From Candidatus Zhuqueibacterota bacterium (GTDB lineage Bacteria; Zhuqueibacterota; Zhuqueibacteria; Thermofontimicrobiales; Thiofontviventaceae): a stretch of 36,633 nucleotides of DNA. Numbering within the stretch: the stretch's first letter is position 1; every line of letters starts with the position of its first letter. The position numbers and the translations under genes are program-made. The notes below the pieces were generated by a model that saw only the letters and a list, made by a program, of their open reading frames with translations, had not been told where the DNA came from and searched no databases. The stretch covers positions 1-36,633 of the forward strand of contig JAFGOE010000004.1 in assembly GCA_016926625.1 (NCBI GenBank). Reading direction: 5' to 3'. Positions 29,101 to 35,700 of the stretch are shown here, piece by piece.

Positions 29101-29414
29101 CATTGCACGATAAGTCGACGGATGGCGATGTACCACAGACGTTAATATTGGAACAAAATTATCCCAATCCGTTTAACATGAGGACGATCATTCGTTTTCA
29201 ATTACCGACGAAAGGGGACATAGAACTTACCATTTACAATGCTCTGGGACAACCGGAAAGGCGTCTCTTATGCGGGCAACAGGAGGCGGGGAGCCATGCA
29301 ATCGTATGGGACGGACGTAACGATTCAGGGAGCGAATTAGCATCGGGTCTTTATTTCTGCGAATTGAAAAACAGCGCTTCAATCCAGGTACGCAAGCTGC
29401 TGATTCTCAAATAG
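26112..29414 (+). CDS. M14 zinc carboxypeptidase with cohesin-dockerin-cohesin and T9SS sorting domain
   Basis: This secreted 1100-residue metallocarboxypeptidase of the carboxypeptidase T type has a signal peptide ending near SYAD (residue 24). The M14 domain (about 95-400) shows zinc ligands H163 and E166 (HARE), H290 (SYHSYGN) and catalytic E363 (FTPEVGTTF), plus substrate-binding VDLNRNYGY. A MAM/immune-inhibitor-A-like beta-sandwich follows (about 450-620, MLTTPFIVPE, YIDDIDPV). Then come a cohesin-like domain (about 660-780), a dockerin (about 789-865, GDVNYDGAVTPDDAL), a second cohesin-like domain (about 885-990) and a T9SS sorting domain (about 1010-1100, LEQNYPNPFN, ending RKLLILK). 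It shares its C-terminal cassette with both neighbours. The ribosome site GAGGT is 12 nt off, so translation may be weak. Confidence 0.93.
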   Translation: MIKHVITLFISMLILNASTRSYADENKKIMRVYFDTPDQVEVLISMDLDMADVITKRYADVVVTSSQESTLRNRGFQLQPLIDDVERALYKAGLFTENMGDYHTYQEMVDELTQTAAAFPHISRLISIGKSIEGRDIWAIKVSDYPESEDDSEPDLLYMANMHAREIITPEIILYFLQHLVSNYEIDSDITYLVDNLEFWLIPTQNPDGHVYVEEIDQWWRKNRRDNGNGTFGVDLNRNYGYMWGYNNAGSSSNTSAETYRGKSAFSEPESQVIRKLCIEHNFILSLSYHSYGNWWLFPWGYIAQNTEDHDIFLEIALDCVAYNGYVAGNGAMGVIYETNGDTDDYFYGEQTEKNKMFGFTPEVGTTFFPPEEDIPQLVAENLGPNLYIAHIAPIMADNPRRILRPAIPVFAPVSYIAEGCFDLKWTINDDPDNIAVAFDVEEIENLTLIPDDMEGDELYWTLNGFDKNTNRYHSNAHSLYSSTGDNINHTAMLTTPFIVPENTEFTFWTWYDIERNWDYAYVELSADGGKSFASIPGNITTQYDPYGENLGYGITGKSSEWVKAIFELGDYAGQTIMLRIRYVTDTYMSNEGIYIDDIDPVSYNSGMHLIAADFSNSKLRVTKSDTGTYHYRIRSIDNEGQTSYWSPLIAVSIDSANTGGSKVYLSPDSVSAYPDETIRLSINIDDAPVSIDTFSVTLRYDSLILSYSTFKPAAVESTSVTEIAPGELVIFGYTDIPIAAGKSDSLLTLEFTTKQELYDSPITLSQPEYDIETMALDNSWFTAPPCKLGDVNYDGAVTPDDALSAFHIYLYYPADPYDVLNLNHCSLESADMNCTPNGITPGDALHILRAYLNGENPPLDCIDVTSSQTENDIILTLKQRIMIADDMLSIPLHITANGGISSFGLSVKYSAAALEFTSIRKSDSFIDWPYFDSAKLNDGAIRIGGFSSEVVNDINDEVLLNLEFKLKQGSSSNSFELELTDLKDDFLNAKTEIMTALHDKSTDGDVPQTLILEQNYPNPFNMRTIIRFQLPTKGDIELTIYNALGQPERRLLCGQQEAGSHAIVWDGRNDSGSELASGLYFCELKNSASIQVRKLLILK

Positions 29415-29416
29415 GC

Positions 29417-29489
29417 CTATATCCGGGTAGTTTATTACGCAATGCCTGTTGTTAATTAGTATATTCTAATTAACAGCAGGCAGCGATTC
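29417..29489 (+). repeat. 73-nt structured 3' element, copy 1
   Basis: Starting 3 nt after the carboxypeptidase stop, this stretch matches 34085-34157 at all but four of 73 positions. It contains a 16-bp stem (29444-29459 with 29466-29481) around the hexaloop TATATT, here with one G-U pair. No T-run follows, so it is not a textbook terminator. The conserved flank ATCCGGGTAG upstream of the stem is part of the repeat. Confidence 0.85.
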
Positions 29490-29815
29490 GTATTATAAAA
29501 ATTAAGTAGCACCTTCAATTTCAGCCATCGATCTTAAAATAGATTAAGTTGAATAGTCACCAAAATCAGTACTTATTCTATTATCATTGATGATTCAAAT
29601 TGACGCGAAATCCATTACCCCCCATTTCCCATGTTAAAAGTGTAATCCCTCTTAAAATGGATTTAAAGCATAAAAATAAAAACGATGTGCACTCACTCTT
29701 TTAATCTTTTCAATATATTTCTCATCAATCTCAAGCGGAGGAGAGACATCATTGAATCTGACGGCATAATCCACTCATACAAGTCGATTATTTATTGCAT
29801 ACTTTGATTTTTTTA

Positions 29816-29844
29816 TTGACTTCATTAAGAAAAAATGATATATT
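29816..29844 (+). promoter_or_regulatory. Strong sigma70-like promoter
   Basis: TTGACT (29816-29821) and TATATT (29839-29844) are separated by 17 nt, identical in both hexamers and spacing to the promoter at 9386. The predicted transcript start near 29851 lies about 420 nt before the ATG at 30271, so it gives either a long leader or once served the short frame at 29882. Confidence 0.65.
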
Positions 29845-29881
29845 AATTATTAGCCTAGGGCTATAAAAGGAGGTTTTCCGT

Positions 29882-30013
29882 ATCTTAACGATATGGAAAT
29901 TCGGTTATACTAATACTCAGATTTTCAAACACATCCTATCACTTTCTCTTCTTATTTTTCAGAATACTAATAGTCCACTTTTAGGTCCTGTTCTAAGTAA
30001 TTACATCAATTAG
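29882..30013 (+). pseudogene. Start-less 43-codon frame with promoter and ribosome site
   Basis: AAAAGGAGG at 29865-29873 is followed after 8 nt by ATC, then 42 open codons and TAG at 30011-30013. The layout copies the real start at 30271 (AAAAGGGAGG, 8 nt, ATG), and the intervening bases also match (GGTTTTC). The encoded peptide has a hydrophobic stretch, HILSLSLLIF. It looks like the decayed 5' end of a secreted-protein gene or a leader peptide using an abnormal start. A 10-bp hairpin (TTTCCGTATC/GATATGGAAA) overlaps its beginning. Confidence 0.35.
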
Positions 30014-30270
30014 TCCAAAACAAACTATTATATCTATCGCTCTTGTATTAAATAGTATTAAACTTAACAAATTGTCAACCAATCTAATTATTGTGAAAGA
30101 TATATCAGATGAAAGTATGCATTAATAAATGCACATTATCATATAGTTCAGGTTCTAATCTGATGGACAGATCGCTGCATCCGCCGTAATGGTTGAAAGG
30201 TTAAAGTGTGACAAATAGAAACACTATTTAATCACAGAGTACAGATTAATTGAAAAGGGAGGTTTTCAAT

Positions 30271-33200
30271 ATGAAACAAACATTGAAATGTTGTACCTAT
30301 TTATTATTTATATGTTTAATACTAACATCAATGGAGCTATACGGACAAACCAGTGAATCAGGAGCACCAACAGGCAGCGCGGAAATCATTCAGACTTCTC
30401 CGAGTCGCATAGAAGCAGATGCCGAGAGAGAGGCCTTACTATCCCCTATTCAACACATTACTACCTCGAAACTGCCTATAGGCGATCAAAACTTAACAAA
30501 AGATACAGAATCTAAAGTTCAAGCACTCGCAAAGGCCGTTCCCGCCTGGCAGCATCTGGAACAATTAGATCAGGCGGATAAAGAAAACGCGACCATCAGC
30601 ATCGAATTATTCAATAATCAACCACAGGATGTTATCGTATTATCGCATGAAATAATGAATTTATGGAGAACGGGGGATTATTCGAATGCTACACTAAAAT
30701 TGAAGGAACTGCACAGTCGGATAGGTTCGAATAATTACGGTATTGGTGTTGCATGGAAAACACCCAGGATCGTCGAAAATCCTAGTTGGGGTGGTGATGT
30801 AAATGTGACGACGAACGATGAATACTGGGAAGCAAACTTTGATTTTCATCAAGCTTCACGTAATCTCTTAGCTGTTGGGCGACGAAAAGGAGGTAACGAT
30901 CCCCGATTCACGATCCATATCTCAACTAACCAGGGTGCCAGTTGGACACAGACATGGTATTGGTGGGGCGGAGAGATGATCGATGTAAGCGGAGCCGTTG
31001 TAGGCAATTATTTTTATGTGAGTTACGTCTACGAGGGTGAGCCAATGGATGCTCGCATCCGTCGTTTCCTTACAAGCAATGGTTCGGAGGATACCGCCTA
31101 TGGATGGAAATCTGTTTTCAACAAGAGCGTCAATGTTAAAGAACTAGTCACCGTATGCAACCAGGACTATTTCAATAATATGTGCTATGTCGTCGGATTG
31201 TTGGAAAACAATCAGATTGTCTGGTTTATCGATGATCCGGAGGGCTCGTCATTTAACTGGAACGAGATTAATACATTTATAACCGATGCAGCGCATGGTC
31301 TCTCATCGTGTTACTCGAATAACGATACGGGTTATTGGTTTTACGTCTCGTACATAACGACGGCTAGCAAATTAAGCATCATGCGATCCAAAGGGTCCTC
31401 ATTAGTCCAGACGAAGACGTTTACGACAACGGATGCGAGGGATATAACATCGATCTCAGGATATCTGAAAGATATTATCTGTGCATACGAACAATATTCG
31501 TCAACCTATAGCAGGACAGGAATACGCTATTATGTGACTTCTGATGGCGGGGAAAATTATATGTACAATGATATTGCCGTACCTACCGCCAATGGTTATT
31601 TTGGCCCGGGCGTCTCTGCCAGACGAAATTGCGGATATGCTCTGGCTTATCAATCAGAAATGGGTGCATTCGATCCGTTATATTATTCAAAACGTGATTA
31701 CAATCTGGTCAACTGGGGCGCATTCACGCAGATCAATTCGGTAGATGTGTTCACTGGTTCTGCAACGTGCGTGGAACACGTTCCGAATAATTACGGTCAT
31801 GGTGTATTATGGGTCAGTGAAGGAACGGTTGCACAGAGCCTGCATTTCGATAAGAATCCAGATTGTGCAACACCCGTTTGTTCGATCCATGTTACCAGTC
31901 CCAATGGCGGTGAATCGGTCGGCTGCAGTAAGACGATCACCTGGACGTCCTCCAATGCATCCGCCAACGTGAAGATCGAATATTACTGTAATGGAACGTG
32001 GTACACCATTGTCAACAGCACGGCGAATGACGGATCATATGCCTGGACGGTACCGAACAACACGGTATGCAGTTCCGCCAAAATCAGGATTACCGATACC
32101 GCTAATGCCGCCTGTACCGATATGAGCGATAACTATTTCAGCATCAATTGCGTTTCATGCAGCTTCACCATCACCGCTCCCAATGGAGGCGAAAACATAG
32201 GATGCAGTACGACCATCACCTGGACATCGACGGGCGCCGGCAGCAATGTCAAGTTGGAATATTACTGCGGTGGTGTATGGAGCACCATCGTCAGCAGTAC
32301 CCCCAATGACGGCACTTACAACTGGACTATTCCGACGGGTACCGTCTGCAGTTCCAAGATCAAGGTCTCCGATGCAGCGAATTCGGGTTGCTGGGACATG
32401 AGCAATAACTATTTCAACATCAATTGTCCTATTATTCCCACCTGTCAGATCACGGTGACGTCCCCCAACGGTGGCGAAAGTATCGCATGCAGCCATACGA
32501 TATTATGGACCTCCTCCAATGCGAGCGCCAACGTGAAGATCGAATATCAGTGTAATTCAACATGGAATGTGATTGTCAACAGCACACCGAATGACGGGAC
32601 ATTCAATTGGACGATCCCGAGTGGAACCAGTTGCACCACCGCCAAGGTCAGGATTACCGATGTCGCCAATGCCGCATGTTCAGACCAGAGCAACAGCAAT
32701 TTCACGATCAACTGTGGAGTTGGCCCCTGCACGCCACCTTATGTTAAAGCGGAAGACGTCATGGGTGCCCCCGGGATGAATATTGAAGTCCCGATCCATA
32801 TGAAAGGCAATACAGCCCTGGTTGACGCGTTCGGATTCGAATTCAAATACTGCTCTGATAAACTGCATCTACTGGAGGTGGTCAAGGGCCCGTTGACTGC
32901 AGCGTTCAGCTTCTTCCAGTATCAGGAAGCGACACCCGGTAACGTGACCATCGGTGGCTTCCATACCACCGCTATTCCGGTCAATTCAGACGGCGCGATC
33001 GCGATCGTGAAGCTTCATGTGGATGCCTGCAGCGTGGGAGAGACCTGCGTGCTTACCATCGCCGGACTGGTCGACGATTTAGTAGGCATGAATGCCTGCA
33101 ATGGTACGTTCACCTGCGGTACCCCCTGCAAATTAGGTGATGTGAACAACGATGGTTCCCTCACGCCGGGCGATGCGCTCTGTGCATTCCAGATCTATCT

Positions 33201-34080
33201 CAACGGTGGCACCCCGCCGGCAGGAACCGCCTGCGATAACGAGTGTGCCCTGTTCGCGGCCGATGTCAATTGTACCCCCGACGGCATCACCCCGGGCGAT
33301 GCGCTCTATATTTTCCAGGGCTACTTAGGCGGCAAGACGCCTCCGCTGGATTGTAAACCGGCTGCATTGCCGAAAGAAAGTGACTTATCACTGTCGATCC
33401 CCTCGGCCGAAGGAAAGCCTGCTGAGGAAGTGATCTTAACGATCACACTCGACAGAACCGAACCCATGCAGGCGTTTGGCTTCGATCTGGGCTATCCGGC
33501 GGAGTTATTGACGTTCATGGGCGTCAGAGCAGCAGGCATGACCGAAGGATGGGACATGCTCGACGGAAAGACCAATGTCGACGGCGTGGTGACGGTAGGC
33601 GGATTCAATGGCACGGTCCAACAGGACCAGAGCTCGCTTAAGCTGGTCGATGTGGTATTTAAGGTGAATGACGATGCCGAGGGACTCGGTGATCTGTGGC
33701 TGTTCAATATGAGCGATGATCTCGCTCAGGCGGCCGCACGTCCTGGTCGCTTTGCGACATCGTTGGAAGGTATCAGACGATTGGGCGGACTCGAGGTTCC
33801 CACCGATTATTATCTGGAGCAAAATTACCCGAACCCGTTCAATATGGACACCGAGATCATCTATCAGTTACCCGAAGCTGGAATGGTAACGGTGACGATC
33901 TATAACTCCGTGGGTCATCAGATCCGATCGTTGGTGAATCAACACCATTCGGCCGGCAAATACGCCGCCCGCTGGAATGGTAAGGACGATCTGGGAAATG
34001 ATACACCCTCGGGTGTCTATCTGTACCACATCAAGACCAATAAGTTCAGCGACAGCAAGAAGATGTTACTCATCAAATAA
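30271..34080 (+). CDS. BNR-propeller protein with Ig-like repeats, cohesin-dockerin-cohesin and T9SS sorting domain
   Basis: This secreted 1269-residue protein has a signal peptide ending near LYGQ (about residue 25) and a helical segment (to about 150). A sialidase-like BNR propeller follows (about 160-530) with Asp-box motifs such as STNQGASW; I see no sialidase catalytic set. Three tandem ~93-residue Ser/Thr-rich Ig-like repeats of the Kre9/Knh1 type come next (starting at C537, C630 and C725, each with SPNGGE or APNGGE). The shared cassette follows: cohesin-like (about 823-950), dockerin (about 955-1029, GDVNNDGSLTPGDAL), cohesin-like (about 1036-1165) and T9SS sorting domain (about 1178-1269, LEQNYPNPFN, ending KMLLIK). 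The ATG at 30271 has GGGAGG 8 nt upstream; the in-frame TTG at 30250 is discounted. From about 31,870 on, the DNA is visibly richer in G and C. Confidence 0.9.
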   Translation: MKQTLKCCTYLLFICLILTSMELYGQTSESGAPTGSAEIIQTSPSRIEADAEREALLSPIQHITTSKLPIGDQNLTKDTESKVQALAKAVPAWQHLEQLDQADKENATISIELFNNQPQDVIVLSHEIMNLWRTGDYSNATLKLKELHSRIGSNNYGIGVAWKTPRIVENPSWGGDVNVTTNDEYWEANFDFHQASRNLLAVGRRKGGNDPRFTIHISTNQGASWTQTWYWWGGEMIDVSGAVVGNYFYVSYVYEGEPMDARIRRFLTSNGSEDTAYGWKSVFNKSVNVKELVTVCNQDYFNNMCYVVGLLENNQIVWFIDDPEGSSFNWNEINTFITDAAHGLSSCYSNNDTGYWFYVSYITTASKLSIMRSKGSSLVQTKTFTTTDARDITSISGYLKDIICAYEQYSSTYSRTGIRYYVTSDGGENYMYNDIAVPTANGYFGPGVSARRNCGYALAYQSEMGAFDPLYYSKRDYNLVNWGAFTQINSVDVFTGSATCVEHVPNNYGHGVLWVSEGTVAQSLHFDKNPDCATPVCSIHVTSPNGGESVGCSKTITWTSSNASANVKIEYYCNGTWYTIVNSTANDGSYAWTVPNNTVCSSAKIRITDTANAACTDMSDNYFSINCVSCSFTITAPNGGENIGCSTTITWTSTGAGSNVKLEYYCGGVWSTIVSSTPNDGTYNWTIPTGTVCSSKIKVSDAANSGCWDMSNNYFNINCPIIPTCQITVTSPNGGESIACSHTILWTSSNASANVKIEYQCNSTWNVIVNSTPNDGTFNWTIPSGTSCTTAKVRITDVANAACSDQSNSNFTINCGVGPCTPPYVKAEDVMGAPGMNIEVPIHMKGNTALVDAFGFEFKYCSDKLHLLEVVKGPLTAAFSFFQYQEATPGNVTIGGFHTTAIPVNSDGAIAIVKLHVDACSVGETCVLTIAGLVDDLVGMNACNGTFTCGTPCKLGDVNNDGSLTPGDALCAFQIYLNGGTPPAGTACDNECALFAADVNCTPDGITPGDALYIFQGYLGGKTPPLDCKPAALPKESDLSLSIPSAEGKPAEEVILTITLDRTEPMQAFGFDLGYPAELLTFMGVRAAGMTEGWDMLDGKTNVDGVVTVGGFNGTVQQDQSSLKLVDVVFKVNDDAEGLGDLWLFNMSDDLAQAAARPGRFATSLEGIRRLGGLEVPTDYYLEQNYPNPFNMDTEIIYQLPEAGMVTVTIYNSVGHQIRSLVNQHHSAGKYAARWNGKDDLGNDTPSGVYLYHIKTNKFSDSKKMLLIK
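31879..32715 (+). repeat. Three tandem coding repeats of about 93 codons
   Basis: Units begin at 31879, 32158 and 32443 and encode Ig-like domains with the common features NGGE, a TWTS-like strand, NVK[IL]EY, NDG[ST][YF]xW and a closing INC. Cys residues at each unit border and inside are conserved, suggesting a disulfide per repeat. Confidence 0.85.
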
Positions 34081-34084
34081 AGAT

Positions 34085-34157
34085 CTACATCCGGGTAGTT
34101 TATTACGCAATGCCTGTTGTCAATTAGTATATTCTAATTGACAACAGGCAGCGATTC
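34085..34157 (+). repeat. 73-nt structured 3' element, copy 2
   Basis: Starting 5 nt after the propeller-protein stop, this copy has a perfect 16-bp stem (34112-34127 with 34134-34149) around the same hexaloop TATATT. Relative to copy 1 one stem pair changes T-A to C-G and another changes G-U to A-U, so pairing is kept. It sits between the cohesin-protein gene and the selenoprotein gene. Confidence 0.88.
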
Positions 34158-34203
34158 AATAAAATTGATAGTAAACACACATTAATTAAAAAGAAACAGT
34201 ACG

Positions 34204-35601
34204 ATGAGACGATTCCATTATCCACTCGGCATTTTAGCCATCCTAATTTTCTCGTTCTTTATCTCTCAACAGAAATCGGCTTCTTTGACCACCATCTCCG
34301 TACTCAGAATTTTCTATTCTAATGATATATATGGTTATGTAGAACCATGCGGCTGAGGTGCTACACGTCATGGTGGTTTGGCTCGTCGAGCCAAATATAT
34401 TAAAGATAATAAAAGCTTGCACAGTAATTACCTGATCATCGATGCCGGTGATTTTCTCCGTCGCGGCGGTAAATCGATGGCCATTGATGGTGAATTCATC
34501 CTGCGCGGATTTAGTAAAATCGGATATGATGCTATCAATATTGGTGAAAATGATCTATCTTTGGGATATAACTACCTGATAGATCTTCAGAGAAAATTTG
34601 AAATCCCTTTTATCTCCGCAAACCTTTATCGACGCGATAAGAATGAGGCTTTATTTCAGCCGTATACTATAAAGGATTTACTCGGATTGAGAGTCGCTAT
34701 CTTCGGCGTTCTCAGAAATGACCCGACTATTTTGAGATCATGTGAAAATGATCAGGAATTATACATCATAGATCCTGTAATCGCATCAAAAAAAATTGTT
34801 AAGGATCTATCCGATCGATGTGATCTAATCATAGCATTAACCAATCTGGGCTATGAGAATTCAATGGAATTCGTTAAGCAAGTCGACGGAATCGATCTGC
34901 TTATCAGCAGCCACAACGCGTTCAGAGAAAAGCAGGCAATTAAAATAAATGAGACAATAATAGCACAATCAAAATATCAGGGACAAAACATCGGAGATCT
35001 TCTACTTTACCTGGATAAAAATAATGACATTAACAATTTTGAAGATCTTTCACGCCCCTTGAACGAGACAATAATCGATGATCCGAAATTCAACGATCTT
35101 TTGAGCGAATATCGCCAGAAAATAGCGTCCGAAAATAAAAATGACAATAATAGGAATACATCCGCTCCTCCTGTGACAAAATCAATCGGATATTATGTCG
35201 GATCAAAAACTTGTCAGGCATGTCATGCTGAGCAATATTTGCATTGGACAAAAACAAAACACGCTACCGCATTCGATTCGATATCATCAGGGAACGATAT
35301 AAAAGATCGTGAATGCTACCCATGCCATACGACAGGTTTTTTAACATCAAATGGTTTCAGGAATTTGCAGACGACTCCCGATATGATCCAGGTACAATGC
35401 GAAGAGTGCCATGGAACGCGTTTTACTCATGTCCGCATCCACACATTTACCTCGGAAAAGACGCGCTCCGCGAAAGCTTCATTGCAGCAATTGGACAATC
35501 AAAACGACACCATTAATGCAGCAACATGTACAAGATGCCACACCGAAGAACGCGACCGCGATTTCGATTACCAAACAGCACTTAAGCAGGTATCTCATTA
35601 A
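34204..35601 (+). CDS. UshA-like tetraheme cytochrome c, probable selenoprotein (UGA-encoded Sec51)
   Basis: The ATG at 34204 opens a frame that runs through one in-frame TGA (34354-34356, codon 51) to the stop at 35601, giving 465 residues. A signal peptide (about 1-27) is followed by a UshA-like metallophosphatase fold (about 32-270: SNDIYGY, IDAGDF). The TGA falls in EPCG-TGA-GATRHGGLARR, where relatives have PCGC, so Sec replaces a conserved Cys and forms C49-G-U51. The C-terminal part has four CxxCH heme sites (C337, C371, C399, C442). A hairpin 20 nt after the TGA fits a bacterial SECIS. Without readthrough only a 50-residue fragment, or an unsupported TTG start at 34378, would be made. 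TGA is a true stop elsewhere, for example at 26045. A pseudogene or base error remains possible. Confidence 0.8.
34377..34395 (+). promoter_or_regulatory. SECIS-like hairpin for UGA recoding
   Basis: TTTGGCTC (34377-34384) and GAGCCAAA (34388-34395) pair perfectly around the loop GTC. The apical loop begins with G, and 28 nt separate the TGA from that G. Both features match the published description of bacterial SECIS elements (short loop with G among its first two bases, 16-37 nt from the UGA), as I remember it. Confidence 0.65.
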
Positions 35602-35700
35602 TATCGATTACATGAGACTATCTTAAGCTAAAAAACATAATATAACCGGATCATCTAATCAAAATATCTTTGCAGCAGTTAACATAGAAAGGAGAATATC

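Larger units (their letters stand above)
29415..30270. other. Long AT-rich intergenic region with 3' element, promoter and leftover frame
   Basis: About 855 nt lie between the carboxypeptidase and the propeller protein. From left to right it holds the 73-nt structured element (29417-29489), some 320 nt without recognisable content, a strong promoter (29816-29844), a ribosome-site-like AAAAGGAGG, a 43-codon frame lacking a start codon (29882-30013), and about 250 nt of AT-rich leader with a TGCATT/AATGCA dyad near 30118. Confidence 0.6.

Noticed and set aside
32155..32496. Long minus-strand frames opposite the repeat region (32155-32496, 33505-33822)
   Set aside because: They are mirror frames of a clearly coding, repeat-rich and GC-shifted plus-strand region and show no recognisable protein features.
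22929..34080. A conventional cellulosome
   Set aside because: No plant-polysaccharide enzyme carries these dockerins here; the catalytic partners are peptidases, and cohesin and dockerin are on the same chains.
34354..34356. TGA read as Trp or Gly under an altered genetic code
   Set aside because: Other genes use TGA as their stop (for example 26043-26045), and only this one gene is interrupted.
34378..35601. Gene start at TTG 34378 instead of ATG 34204
   Set aside because: The TTG lies inside the SECIS-like stem, has no proper ribosome site, and would discard the signal peptide and the conserved EPCG motif, whose downstream half continues in the same frame.
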